Assembly (NCBI RefSeq): GCF_052324685.1
Contig: NC_135211.1
Location: 1,711,105-1,775,104, forward strand
Reading direction: 5' to 3'
Origin: Brachyhypopomus gauderio
Lineage: Eukaryota > Chordata > Actinopteri > Gymnotiformes > Hypopomidae
Length of the DNA: 64,000 bases
The notes under the pieces are model-generated. The model had not been told where the DNA came from, made no database searches, and worked only from the letters and a program-made list of their open reading frames with translations. Both the position numbers and the translations under genes were made by a program. This document shows, one piece after another, positions 22,975 to 35,457 of this stretch; the first letter of the stretch is position 1, and the number at the start of each line of letters is the position of its first letter.

Positions 22975-24125
22975 GTTTTATGTAGGACCCCAAAAGCACT
23001 TGCTGTCGCCACATGTTGACATGTTGAGCAGGACCTGAGCTATGTTTGTGGAATTTGTGCAGAGACTAAAGACCTTCACCCTTAAACATTCACTAAACCT
23101 GGTGCATGATCTCACATCCCAGAGATTGAGAATCTGGCAAACTAACAATCGAACTGGTCAGGTAACAGCAGCATTTGAAGTGGGGTCAAAAATGTACCAT
23201 TAAAGGCACTTGACATCCCCGCTCAGTTTCGTTGCATAGCCTCTTTATAGTTGTTGAAAAAACGTTTTGTAGCGGAAGAAAACATTAATTTACTGGAAGA
23301 CAATCCAGTGATCGCTCTTAATATCAAAGTAAAACATGTACTCTGTCCTGATAAAATTTTGACCATGTGCATTTCACCTTGGGATTTAAAGTGTTTCCCG
23401 TTAGTCTGAGTACATCAGCTGAAGGCAGCTTAACTTCTTTTTTGGTTCTTGAAGTCTTTTTTTATTCTCATCCGAAAGGCATATTCTGTTCCAGAAAACA
23501 TTGGGGATTCCAATGTATCAATGACCTAGTTGGGAAAATGATTGCTGAACTCTGTAATGATCCTGATCTCAGCAGTACCAAGTGCCACAAAGGTCCACAA
23601 ATCAGTTTACTCATGTATTTTATTGCCTATGGTTTGGTTTGTAAATGTGTGTTGGTGATATGGATGCATTCATGACACCACATTTTCTGGACAAAATGCG
23701 TCTTGGAGCAGAGCTCCTGCAGTGCTTCCATCAAATCTGTTTTGAATAGGTTTTGGGTGCATTTTCACATATAATTTCAAAAGCGTCATATCTAAGAGGA
23801 CATAACCCTGCAACTGAAGGCAAGGGAGCTACACTGTGTAAACTGGTGAAAATCATACACATTCCGATGACTGGTGGACAAAAGGATCAAAACTTTGACA
23901 GGAAAAGGGTCTACAAACTGACCTTTTGTTTGAAGACCTGCAGGTCTTGACAAGTGAGTAATAGAAGGAAGGGCAAATTTTAGACAAGCTAGCAGAAAAG
24001 TGTGAGTGACCTTGATGTTGCATCCTTTATGCATTGGCTCATTTCATCAAAAGCCAGCAAACAGGAGGAATGTGCTTGTTGGGTTTTTCTTTTGAGGAAG
24101 AACTATGTAAGCACAGAAGCATCTG

Positions 24126-24131
24126 GTCTCT

Positions 24132-24172
<41 letters not shown>

Positions 24173-24199
24173 ATGGTGGTTCGGGCCCACCCAGGGAAG
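24126..24199 (+). tRNA. tRNA-Asn(GTT), unit 8, class B, probably non-functional
   Basis: A58G at 24184 and C72A at 24198; linked AATAGAAGG marker upstream near 23960. Confidence 0.85.
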
Positions 24200-24288
24200 A
24201 TGTGTGTTCCTTTCTCTTCTTTTTTAGACGTATTTTGCGCAAACAGATTAACTAAATTTCAACATTTCTCTCAAACAAATCAGCCTCT

Positions 24289-24361
24289 CGCCCAACGTGG
24301 GGCTCGAACCCACGACCCTGAGATTAAGAGTCTCATGCTCTACCGACTGAGCGAGCCGGAC
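24289..24361 (-). tRNA. tRNA-Lys(CTT), unit 8, class B variant
   Basis: C2T at 24360 and A9C at 24353, CAAAAAAC leader. Confidence 0.87.
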
Positions 24362-25512
24362 GTTTTTTGTAGGACCCCAAAAGCACTTGCTGTTGCCACA
24401 TGTTGACATGTTGAGCAGGACCTGAGCTATGTTTGTGGAATTTGTGCAGAGACTAAAGACCTTCACCCTTAAACATTCACTAAACCTGGTGCATGATCTC
24501 ACATCCCAGAGATTGAGAATCTGGCAAACTAACAATCGAACTGGTCAGGTAACAGCAGCATTTGAAGTGGGGTCAAAAATGTACCATTAAAGGCACTTGA
24601 CATCCCCGCTCAGTTTCGTTGCATAGCCTCTTTATAGTTGTTGAAAAAACATTTTGTAGCGGAAGAAAACATTAATTTACTGGAAGACAATCCAGTGATC
24701 GCTCTTAATATCAAAGTAAAACATGTACTCTGTCCTGATAAAATTTTGACCATGTGCATTTCACCTTGGGATTTAAAGTGTTTCCCGTTAGTCTGAGTAC
24801 ATCAGCTGAAGGCAGCTTAACTTCTTTTTTGGTTCTTGAAGTCTTTTTTTATTCTCATCCGAAAGGCATATTCTGTTCCAGAAAACATTGGGGATTCCAA
24901 TGTATCAATGACCTAGTTGGGAAAATGATTGCTGAACTCTGTAATGATCCTGATCTCAGCAGTACCAAGTGCCACAAAGGTCCACAAATCAGTTTACTCA
25001 TGTATTTTATTGCCTATGGTTTGGTTTGTAAATGTGTGTTGGTGATATGGATGCATTCATGACACCACATTTTCTGGACAAAATGCGTCTTGGAGCAGAG
25101 CTCCTGCAGTGCTTCCATCAAATCTGTTTTGAATAGGTTTTGGGTGCATTTTCACATATAATTTCAAAAGCGTCATATCTAAGAGGACATAACCCTGCAA
25201 CTGAAGGCAAGGGAGCTACACTGTGTAAACTGGTGAAAATCATACACATTCCGATGACTGGTGGACAAAAGGATCAAAACTTTGACAGGAAAAGGGTCTA
25301 CAAACTGACCTTTTGTTTGAAGACCTGCAGGTCTTGACAAGTGAGTAATTGAAGGAAGGGCAAATTTTAGACAAGCTAGCAGAAAAGTGTGAGTGACCTT
25401 GATGTTGCATCCTTTATGCATTGGCTCATTTCATCAAAAGCCAGCAAACAGGAGGAATGTGCTTGTTGGGTTTTTCTTTTGAGGAAGAACTATGTAAGCA
25501 CAGAAGCATCAG

Positions 25513-25518
25513 GTCTCT

Positions 25519-25559
<41 letters not shown>

Positions 25560-25586
25560 ATGGTGGTTCGAGCCCACCCAGGGACG
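25513..25586 (+). tRNA. tRNA-Asn(GTT), unit 9, class A
   Basis: Intact, CATCAGG leader. Confidence 0.95.
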
Positions 25587-25675
25587 ATGTATGTTCCTTT
25601 CTCTTCTTTTTTAGACGTATTTTGCGCAAACAGATTAACTAAATTTCAACATTTCTCTCAAACAAATCAGCCTCT

Positions 25676-25748
25676 CGCCCAACGTGGGGCTCGAACCCAC
25701 GACCCTGAGATTAAGAGTCTCATGCTCTACCGACTGAGCTAGCCGGGC
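25676..25748 (-). tRNA. tRNA-Lys(CTT), unit 9, class A
   Basis: Intact standard copy. Confidence 0.95.
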
Positions 25749-26899
25749 GTTTTATGTAGGACCCCAAAAGCACTTGCTGTCGCCACATGTTGACATGTTG
25801 AGCAGGACCTGAGCTATGTTTGTGGAATTTGTGCAGAGACTAAAGACCTTCACCCTTAAACATTCACTAAACCTGGTGCATGATCTCACATCCCAGAGAT
25901 TGAGAATCTGGCAAACTAACAATCGAACTGGTCAGGTAACAGCAGCATTTGAAGTGGGGTCAAAAATGTACCATTAAAGGCACTTGACATCCCCGCTCAG
26001 TTTCGTTGCATAGCCTCTTTATAGTTGTTGAAAAAACGTTTTGTAGCGGAAGAAAACATTAATTTACTGGAAGACAATCCAGTGATCGCTCTTAATATCA
26101 AAGTAAAACATGTACTCTGTCCTGATAAAATTTTGACCATGTGCATTTCACCTTGGGATTTAAAGTGTTTCCCGTTAGTCTGAGTACATCAGCTGAAGGC
26201 AGCTTAACTTCTTTTTTGGTTCTTGAAGTCTTTTTTTATTCTCATCCGAAAGGCATATTCTGTTCCAGAAAACATTGGGGATTCCAATGTATCAATGACC
26301 TAGTTGGGAAAATGATTGCTGAACTCTGTAATGATCCTGATCTCAGCAGTACCAAGTGCCACAAAGGTCCACAAATCAGTTTACTCATGTATTTTATTGC
26401 CTATGGTTTGGTTTGTAAATGTGTGTTGGTGATATGGATGCATTCATGACACCACATTTTCTGGACAAAATGCGTCTTGGAGCAGAGCTCCTGCAGTGCT
26501 TCCATCAAATCTGTTTTGAATAGGTTTTGGGTGCATTTTCACATATAATTTCAAAAGCGTCATATCTAAGAGGACATAACCCTGCAACTGAAGGCAAGGG
26601 AGCTACACTGTGTAAACTGGTGAAAATCATACACATTCCGATGACTGGTGGACAAAAGGATCAAAACTTTGACAGGAAAAGGGTCTACAAACTGACCTTT
26701 TGTTTGAAGACCTGCAGGTCTTGACAAGTGAGTAATAGAAGGAAGGGCAAATTTTAGACAAGCTAGCAGAAAAGTGTGAGTGACCTTGATGTTGCATCCT
26801 TTATGCATTGGCTCATTTCATCAAAAGCCAGCAAACAGGAGGAATGTGCTTGTTGGGTTTTTCTTTTGAGGAAGAACTATGTAAGCACAGAAGCATCTG

Positions 26900-26905
26900 G
26901 TCTCT

Positions 26906-26946
<41 letters not shown>

Positions 26947-26973
26947 ATGGTGGTTCGGGCCCACCCAGGGAAG
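26900..26973 (+). tRNA. tRNA-Asn(GTT), unit 10, class B, probably non-functional
   Basis: A58G at 26958 and C72A at 26972. Confidence 0.85.
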
Positions 26974-27062
26974 ATGTGTGTTCCTTTCTCTTCTTTTTTA
27001 GACGTATTTTGCGCAAACAGATTAACTAAATTTCAACATTTCTCTCAAACAAATCAGCCTCT

Positions 27063-27135
27063 CGCCCAACGTGGGGCTCGAACCCACGACCCTGAGATTA
27101 AGAGTCTCATGCTCTACCGACTGAGCGAGCCGGAC
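27063..27135 (-). tRNA. tRNA-Lys(CTT), unit 10, class B variant
   Basis: C2T at 27134 and A9C at 27127. Confidence 0.87.
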
Positions 27136-28286
27136 GTTTTTTGTAGGACCCCAAAAGCACTTGCTGTTGCCACATGTTGACATGTTGAGCAGGACCTGAG
27201 CTATGTTTGTGGAATTTGTGCAGAGACTAAAGACCTTCACCCTTAAACATTCACTAAACCTGGTGCATGATCTCACATCCCAGAGATTGAGAATCTGGCA
27301 AACTAACAATCGAACTGGTCAGGTAACAGCAGCATTTGAAGTGGGGTCAAAAATGTACCATTAAAGGCACTTGACATCCCCGCTCAGTTTCGTTGCATAG
27401 CCTCTTTATAGTTGTTGAAAAAACATTTTGTAGCGGAAGAAAACATTAATTTACTGGAAGACAATCCAGTGATCGCTCTTAATATCAAAGTAAAACATGT
27501 ACTCTGTCCTGATAAAATTTTGACCATGTGCATTTCACCTTGGGATTTAAAGTGTTTCCCGTTAGTCTGAGTACATCAGCTGAAGGCAGCTTAACTTCTT
27601 TTTTGGTTCTTGAAGTCTTTTTTTATTCTCATCCGAAAGGCATATTCTGTTCCAGAAAACATTGGGGATTCCAATGTATCAATGACCTAGTTGGGAAAAT
27701 GATTGCTGAACTCTGTAATGATCCTGATCTCAGCAGTACCAAGTGCCACAAAGGTCCACAAATCAGTTTACTCATGTATTTTATTGCCTATGGTTTGGTT
27801 TGTAAATGTGTGTTGGTGATATGGATGCATTCATGACACCACATTTTCTGGACAAAATGCGTCTTGGAGCAGAGCTCCTGCAGTGCTTCCATCAAATCTG
27901 TTTTGAATAGGTTTTGGGTGCATTTTCACATATAATTTCAAAAGCGTCATATCTAAGAGGACATAACCCTGCAACTGAAGGCAAGGGAGCTACACTGTGT
28001 AAACTGGTGAAAATCATACACATTCCGATGACTGGTGGACAAAAGGATCAAAACTGTGACAGGAAAAGGGTCTACAAACTGACCTTTTGTTTGAAGACCT
28101 GCAGGTCGTGACAAGTGAGTAATTGAAGGAAGGGCAAATTTTAGACAAGCTAGCAGAAAAGTGTGAGTGACCTTGATGTTGCATCCTTTATGCATTGGCT
28201 CATTTCATCAAAAGCCAGCAAACAGGTGGAATGTGCTTGTTGGGTTTTTCTTTTGAGGAAGAACTATGTAAGCACCGAAGCATCTG

Positions 28287-28292
28287 GTCTCT

Positions 28293-28333
<41 letters not shown>

Positions 28334-28360
28334 ATGGTGGTTCGAGCCCACCCAGGGACG
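28287..28360 (+). tRNA. tRNA-Asn(GTT), unit 11, class C
   Basis: The gene body is intact. The class C leader is distinctive: CACCGAAGC just upstream, ACAGGTGGAATG further up, GGTCGTGAC in the palindrome, and AACTGTGACAGG about 230 bp upstream. These mark the unit as one block that has been copied. Confidence 0.95.
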
Positions 28361-28449
28361 ATGTATGTTCCTTTCTCTTCTTTTTTAGACGTATTTTGCG
28401 CAAACAGATTAACTAAATTTCAACATTTCTCTCAAACAAATCAGCCTCT

Positions 28450-28522
28450 CGCCCAACGTGGGGCTCGAACCCACGACCCTGAGATAAAGAGTCTCATGCT
28501 CTACCGACTGAGCTAGCCGGGC
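28450..28522 (-). tRNA. tRNA-Lys(CTT), unit 11, class C, A37T
   Basis: The anticodon loop reads CTCTTTA: position 37 is T (U in RNA) instead of A, from the base at 28486. In tRNA-Lys, A37 normally carries t6A, which stabilises pairing with A-starting codons. U37 cannot carry it, and a pyrimidine at 37 is very rare in working elongator tRNAs. The rest is standard. The tRNA may be made but should decode poorly (inference). Confidence 0.9.
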
Positions 28523-29673
28523 GTTTTATGTAGGACCCCAAAAGCACTTGCTGTCGCCACATGTTGACATGTTGAGCAGGACCTGAGCTATGTTTGTGGA
28601 ATTTGTGCAGAGACTAAAGACCTTCACCCTTAAACATTCACTAAACCTGGTGCATGATCTCACATCCCAGAGATTGAGAATCTGGCAAACTAACAATCGA
28701 ACTGGTCAGGTAACAGCAGCATTTGAAGTGGGGTCAAAAATGTACCATTAAAGGCACTTGACATCCCCGCTCAGTTTCGTTGCATAGCCTCTTTATAGTT
28801 GTTGAAAAAACGTTTTGTAGCGGAAGAAAACATTAATTTACTGGAAGACAATCCAGTGATCGCTCTTAATATCAAAGTAAAACATGTACTCTGTCCTGAT
28901 AAAATTTTGACCATGTGCATTTCACCTTGGGATTTAAAGTGTTTCCCGTTAGTCTGAGTACATCAGCTGAAGGCAGCTTAACTTCTTTTTTGGTTCTTGA
29001 AGTCTTTTTTTATTCTCATCCGAAAGGCATATTCTGTTCCAGAAAACATTGGGGATTCCAATGTATCAATGACCTAGTTGGGAAAATGATTGCTGAACTC
29101 TGTAATGATCCTGATCTCAGCAGTACCAAGTGCCACAAAGGTCCACAAATCAGTTTACTCATGTATTTTATTGCCTATGGTTTGGTTTGTAAATGTGTGT
29201 TGGTGATATGGATGCATTCATGACACCACATTTTCTGGACAAAATGCGTCTTGGAGCAGAGCTCCTGCAGTGCTTCCATCAAATCTGTTTTGAATAGGTT
29301 TTGGGTGCATTTTCACATATAATTTCAAAAGCGTCATATCTAAGAGGACATAACCCTGCAACTGAAGGCAAGGGAGCTACACTGTGTAAACTGGTGAAAA
29401 TCATACACATTCCGATGACTGGTGGACAAAAGGATCAAAACTTTGACAGGAAAAGGGTCTACAAACTGACCTTTTGTTTGAAGACCTGCAGGTCTTGACA
29501 AGTGAGTAATTGAAGGAAGGGCAAATTTTAGACAAGCTAGCAGAAAAGTGTGAGTGACCTTGATGTTGCATCCTTTATGCATTGGCTCATTTCATCAAAA
29601 GCCAGCAAACAGGAGGAATGTGCTTGTTGGGTTTTTCTTTTGAGGAAGAACTATGTAAGCACAGAAGCATCTG

Positions 29674-29679
29674 GTCTCT

Positions 29680-29720
<41 letters not shown>

Positions 29721-29747
29721 ATGGTGGTTCGAGCCCACCCAGGGACG
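29674..29747 (+). tRNA. tRNA-Asn(GTT), unit 12, class A
   Basis: Intact, CATCTGG leader. Confidence 0.95.
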
Positions 29748-29836
29748 ATGTATGTTCCTTTCTCTTCTTTTTTAGACGTATTTTGCGCAAACAGATTAAC
29801 TAAATTTCAACATTTCTCTCAAACAAATCAGCCTCT

Positions 29837-29909
29837 CGCCCAACGTGGGGCTCGAACCCACGACCCTGAGATTAAGAGTCTCATGCTCTACCGACTGAGC
29901 TAGCCGGGC
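29837..29909 (-). tRNA. tRNA-Lys(CTT), unit 12, class A
   Basis: Intact standard copy. Confidence 0.95.
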
Positions 29910-31060
29910 GTTTTATGTAGGACCCCAAAAGCACTTGCTGTCGCCACATGTTGACATGTTGAGCAGGACCTGAGCTATGTTTGTGGAATTTGTGCAGAGA
30001 CTAAAGACCTTCACCCTTAAACATTCACTAAACCTGGTGCATGATCTCACATCCCAGAGATTGAGAATCTGGCAAACTAACAATCGAACTGGTCAGGTAA
30101 CAGCAGCATTTGAAGTGGGGTCAAAAATGTACCATTAAAGGCACTTGACATCCCCGCTCAGTTTCGTTGCATAGCCTCTTTATAGTTGTTGAAAAAACGT
30201 TTTGTAGCGGAAGAAAACATTAATTTACTGGAAGACAATCCAGTGATCGCTCTTAATATCAAAGTAAAACATGTACTCTGTCCTGATAAAATTTTGACCA
30301 TGTGCATTTCACCTTGGGATTTAAAGTGTTTCCCGTTAGTCTGAGTACATCAGCTGAAGGCAGCTTAACTTCTTTTTTGGTTCTTGAAGTCTTTTTTTAT
30401 TCTCATCCGAAAGGCATATTCTGTTCCAGAAAACATTGGGGATTCCAATGTATCAATGACCTAGTTGGGAAAATGATTGCTGAACTCTGTAATGATCCTG
30501 ATCTCAGCAGTACCAAGTGCCACAAAGGTCCACAAATCAGTTTACTCATGTATTTTATTGCCTATGGTTTGGTTTGTAAATGTGTGTTGGTGATATGGAT
30601 GCATTCATGACACCACATTTTCTGGACAAAATGCGTCTTGGAGCAGAGCTCCTGCAGTGCTTCCATCAAATCTGTTTTGAATAGGTTTTGGGTGCATTTT
30701 CACATATAATTTCAAAAGCGTCATATCTAAGAGGACATAACCCTGCAACTGAAGGCAAGGGAGCTACACTGTGTAAACTGGTGAAAATCATACACATTCC
30801 GATGACTGGTGGACAAAAGGATCAAAACTTTGACAGGAAAAGGGTCTACAAACTGACCTTTTGTTTGAAGACCTGCAGGTCTTGACAAGTGAGTAATAGA
30901 AGGAAGGGCAAATTTTAGACAAGCTAGCAGAAAAGTGTGAGTGACCTTGATGTTGCATCCTTTATGCATTGGCTCATTTCATCAAAAGCCAGCAAACAGG
31001 AGGAATGTGCTTGTTGGGTTTTTCTTTTGAGGAAGAACTATGTAAGCACAGAAGCATCTG

Positions 31061-31066
31061 GTCTCT

Positions 31067-31107
<41 letters not shown>

Positions 31108-31134
31108 ATGGTGGTTCGGGCCCCCCCAGGGAAG
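31061..31134 (+). tRNA. tRNA-Asn(GTT), unit 13, class B with extra T-stem change
   Basis: Beside A58G (31119) and C72A (31133) it has A63C at 31124, which mispairs with T51 in the T stem. It is the most damaged class B copy, with changes in T loop, T stem and acceptor end, and is the likeliest pseudogene. Confidence 0.8.
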
Positions 31135-31223
31135 ATGTGTGTTCCTTTCTCTTCTTTTTTAGACGTATTTTGCGCAAACAGATTAACTAAATTTCAACAT
31201 TTCTCTCAAACAAATCAGCCTCT

Positions 31224-31296
31224 CGCCCAACGTGGGGCTCGAACCCACGACCCTGAGATTAAGAGTCTCATGCTCTACCGACTGAGCGAGCCGGAC
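31224..31296 (-). tRNA. tRNA-Lys(CTT), unit 13, class B variant
   Basis: C2T at 31295 and A9C at 31288. Confidence 0.87.
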
Positions 31297-32447
31297 GTTT
31301 TTTGTAGGACCCCAAAAGCACTTGCTGTTGCCACATGTTGACATGTTGAGCAGGACCTGAGCTATGTTTGTGGAATTTGTGCAGAGACTAAAGACCTTCA
31401 CCCTTAAACATTCACTAAACCTGGTGCATGATCTCACATCCCAGAGATTGAGAATCTGGCAAACTAACAATCGAACTGGTCAGGTAACAGCAGCATTTGA
31501 AGTGGGGTCAAAAATGTACCATTAAAGGCACTTGACATCCCCGCTCAGTTTCGTTGCATAGCCTCTTTATAGTTGTTGAAAAAACGTTTTGTAGCGGAAG
31601 AAAACATTAATTTACTGGAAGACAATCCAGTGATCGCTCTTAATATCAAAGTAAAACATGTACTCTGTCCTGATAAAATTTTGACCATGTGCATTTCACC
31701 TTGGGATTTAAAGTGTTTCCCGTTAGTCTGAGTACATCAGCTGAAGGCAGCTTAACTTCTTTTTTGGTTCTTGAAGTCTTTTTTTATTCTCATCCGAAAG
31801 GCATATTCTGTTCCAGAAAACATTGGGGATTCCAATGTATCAATGACCTAGTTGGGAAAATGATTGCTGAACTCTGTAATGATCCTGATCTCAGCAGTAC
31901 CAAGTGCCACAAAGGTCCACAAATCAGTTTACTCATGTATTTTATTGCCTATGGTTTGGTTTGTAAATGTGTGTTGGTGATATGGATGCATTCATGACAC
32001 CACATTTTCTGGACAAAATGCGTCTTGGAGCAGAGCTCCTGCAGTGCTTCCATCAAATCTGTTTTGAATAGGTTTTGGGTGCATTTTCACATATAATTTC
32101 AAAAGCGTCATATCTAAGAGGACATAACCCTGCAACTGAAGGCAAGGGAGCTACACTGTGTAAACTGGTGAAAATCATACACATTCCGATGACTGGTGGA
32201 CAAAAGGATCAAAACTTTGACAGGAAAAGGGTCTACAAACTGACCTTTTGTTTGAAGACCTGCAGGTCTTGACAAGTGAGTAATTGAAGGAAGGGCAAAT
32301 TTTAGACAAGCTAGCAGAAAAGTGTGAGTGACCTTGATGTTGCATCCTTTATGCATTGGCTCATTTCATCAAAAGCCAGCAAACAGGAGGAATGTGCTTG
32401 TTGGGTTTTTCTTTTGAGGAAGAACTATGTAAGCACAGAAGCATCAG

Positions 32448-32453
32448 GTCTCT

Positions 32454-32494
<41 letters not shown>

Positions 32495-32521
32495 ATGGTG
32501 GTTCGAGCCCACCCAGGGACG
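32448..32521 (+). tRNA. tRNA-Asn(GTT), unit 14, class A
   Basis: Intact, CATCAGG leader. Confidence 0.95.
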
Positions 32522-32610
32522 ATGTATGTTCCTTTCTCTTCTTTTTTAGACGTATTTTGCGCAAACAGATTAACTAAATTTCAACATTTCTCTCAAACAA
32601 ATCAGCCTCT

Positions 32611-32683
32611 CGCCCAACGTGGGGCTCGAACCCACGACCCTGAGATTAAGAGTCTCATGCTCTACCGACTGAGCTAGCCGGGC
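32611..32683 (-). tRNA. tRNA-Lys(CTT), unit 14, class A
   Basis: Intact standard copy. Confidence 0.95.
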
Positions 32684-33834
32684 GTTTTATGTAGGACCCC
32701 AAAAGCACTTGCTGTCGCCACATGTTGACATGTTGAGCAGGACCTGAGCTATGTTTGTGGAATTTGTGCAGAGACTAAAGACCTTCACCCTTAAACATTC
32801 ACTAAACCTGGTGCATGATCTCACATCCCAGAGATTGAGAATCTGGCAAACTAACAATCGAACTGGTCAGGTAACAGCAGCATTTGAAGTGGGGTCAAAA
32901 ATGTACCATTAAAGGCACTTGACATCCCCGCTCAGTTTCGTTGCATAGCCTCTTTATAGTTGTTGAAAAAACGTTTTGTAGCGGAAGAAAACATTAATTT
33001 ACTGGAAGACAATCCAGTGATCGCTCTTAATATCAAAGTAAAACATGTACTCTGTCCTGATAAAATTTTGACCATGTGCATTTCACCTTGGGATTTAAAG
33101 TGTTTCCCGTTAGTCTGAGTACATCAGCTGAAGGCAGCTTAACTTCTTTTTTGGTTCTTGAAGTCTTTTTTTATTCTCATCCGAAAGGCATATTCTGTTC
33201 CAGAAAACATTGGGGATTCCAATGTATCAATGACCTAGTTGGGAAAATGATTGCTGAACTCTGTAATGATCCTGATCTCAGCAGTACCAAGTGCCACAAA
33301 GGTCCACAAATCAGTTTACTCATGTATTTTATTGCCTATGGTTTGGTTTGTAAATGTGTGTTGGTGATATGGATGCATTCATGACACCACATTTTCTGGA
33401 CAAAATGCGTCTTGGAGCAGAGCTCCTGCAGTGCTTCCATCAAATCTGTTTTGAATAGGTTTTGGGTGCATTTTCACATATAATTTCAAAAGCGTCATAT
33501 CTAAGAGGACATAACCCTGCAACTGAAGGCAAGGGAGCTACACTGTGTAAACTGGTGAAAATCATACACATTCCGATGACTGGTGGACAAAAGGATCAAA
33601 ACTTTGACAGGAAAAGGGTCTACAAACTGACCTTTTGTTTGAAGACCTGCAGGTCTTGACAAGTGAGTAATAGAAGGAAGGGCAAATTTTAGACAAGCTA
33701 GCAGAAAAGTGTGAGTGACCTTGATGTTGCATCCTTTATGCATTGGCTCATTTCATCAAAAGCCAGCAAACAGGAGGAATGTGCTTGTTGGGTTTTTCTT
33801 TTGAGGAAGAACTATGTAAGCACAGAAGCATCTG

Positions 33835-33840
33835 GTCTCT

Positions 33841-33881
<41 letters not shown>

Positions 33882-33908
33882 ATGGTGGTTCGGGCCCACC
33901 CAGGGAAG
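33835..33908 (+). tRNA. tRNA-Asn(GTT), unit 15, class B, probably non-functional
   Basis: A58G at 33893 and C72A at 33907. Confidence 0.85.
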
Positions 33909-33997
33909 ATGTGTGTTCCTTTCTCTTCTTTTTTAGACGTATTTTGCGCAAACAGATTAACTAAATTTCAACATTTCTCTCAAACAAATCAGCCTCT

Positions 33998-34070
33998 CGC
34001 CCAACGTGGGGCTCGAACCCACGACCCTGAGATTAAGAGTCTCATGCTCTACCGACTGAGCGAGCCGGAC
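33998..34070 (-). tRNA. tRNA-Lys(CTT), unit 15, class B variant
   Basis: C2T at 34069 and A9C at 34062. Confidence 0.87.
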
Positions 34071-35221
34071 GTTTTTTGTAGGACCCCAAAAGCACTTGCT
34101 GTTGCCACATGTTGACATGTTGAGCAGGACCTGAGCTATGTTTGTGGAATTTGTGCAGAGACTAAAGACCTTCACCCTTAAACATTCACTAAACCTGGTG
34201 CATGATCTCACATCCCAGAGATTGAGAATCTGGCAAACTAACAATCGAACTGGTCAGGTAACAGCAGCATTTGAAGTGGGGTCAAAAATGTACCATTAAA
34301 GGCACTTGACATCCCCGCTCAGTTTCGTTGCATAGCCTCTTTATAGTTGTTGAAAAAACATTTTGTAGCGGAAGAAAACATTAATTTACTGGAAGACAAT
34401 CCAGTGATCGCTCTTAATATCAAAGTAAAACATGTACTCTGTCCTGATAAAATTTTGACCATGTGCATTTCACCTTGGGATTTAAAGTGTTTCCCGTTAG
34501 TCTGAGTACATCAGCTGAAGGCAGCTTAACTTCTTTTTTGGTTCTTGAAGTCTTTTTTTATTCTCATCCGAAAGGCATATTCTGTTCCAGAAAACATTGG
34601 GGATTCCAATGTATCAATGACCTAGTTGGGAAAATGATTGCTGAACTCTGTAATGATCCTGATCTCAGCAGTACCAAGTGCCACAAAGGTCCACAAATCA
34701 GTTTACTCATGTATTTTATTGCCTATGGTTTGGTTTGTAAATGTGTGTTGGTGATATGGATGCATTCATGACACCACATTTTCTGGACAAAATGCGTCTT
34801 GGAGCAGAGCTCCTGCAGTGCTTCCATCAAATCTGTTTTGAATAGGTTTTGGGTGCATTTTCACATATAATTTCAAAAGCGTCATATCTAAGAGGACATA
34901 ACCCTGCAACTGAAGGCAAGGGAGCTACACTGTGTAAACTGGTGAAAATCATACACATTCCGATGACTGGTGGACAAAAGGATCAAAACTTTGACAGGAA
35001 AAGGGTCTACAAACTGACCTTTTGTTTGAAGACCTGCAGGTCTTGACAAGTGAGTAATTGAAGGAAGGGCAAATTTTAGACAAGCTAGCAGAAAAGTGTG
35101 AGTGACCTTGATGTTGCATCCTTTATGCATTGGCTCATTTCATCAAAAGCCAGCAAACAGGAGGAATGTGCTTGTTGGGTTTTTCTTTTGAGGAAGAACT
35201 ATGTAAGCACAGAAGCATCAG

Positions 35222-35227
35222 GTCTCT

Positions 35228-35268
<41 letters not shown>

Positions 35269-35295
35269 ATGGTGGTTCGAGCCCACCCAGGGACG
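35222..35295 (+). tRNA. tRNA-Asn(GTT), unit 16, class A
   Basis: Intact, CATCAGG leader. Confidence 0.95.
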
Positions 35296-35384
35296 ATGTA
35301 TGTTCCTTTCTCTTCTTTTTTAGACGTATTTTGCGCAAACAGATTAACTAAATTTCAACATTTCTCTCAAACAAATCAGCCTCT

Positions 35385-35457
35385 CGCCCAACGTGGGGCT
35401 CGAACCCACGACCCTGAGATTAAGAGTCTCATGCTCTACCGACTGAGCTAGCCGGGC
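35385..35457 (-). tRNA. tRNA-Lys(CTT), unit 16, class A
   Basis: Intact; followed by a CATTTTG-form spacer. Confidence 0.95.

Larger units (their letters stand above)
19965..25512. repeat. Four-unit higher-order block, copy 2 (units 5-8, A A A B)
   Basis: It repeats the class and leader-marker order of units 1-4 over 5548 bp. The pattern breaks after this point, where units 9-12 read A B C A. Confidence 0.6.
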
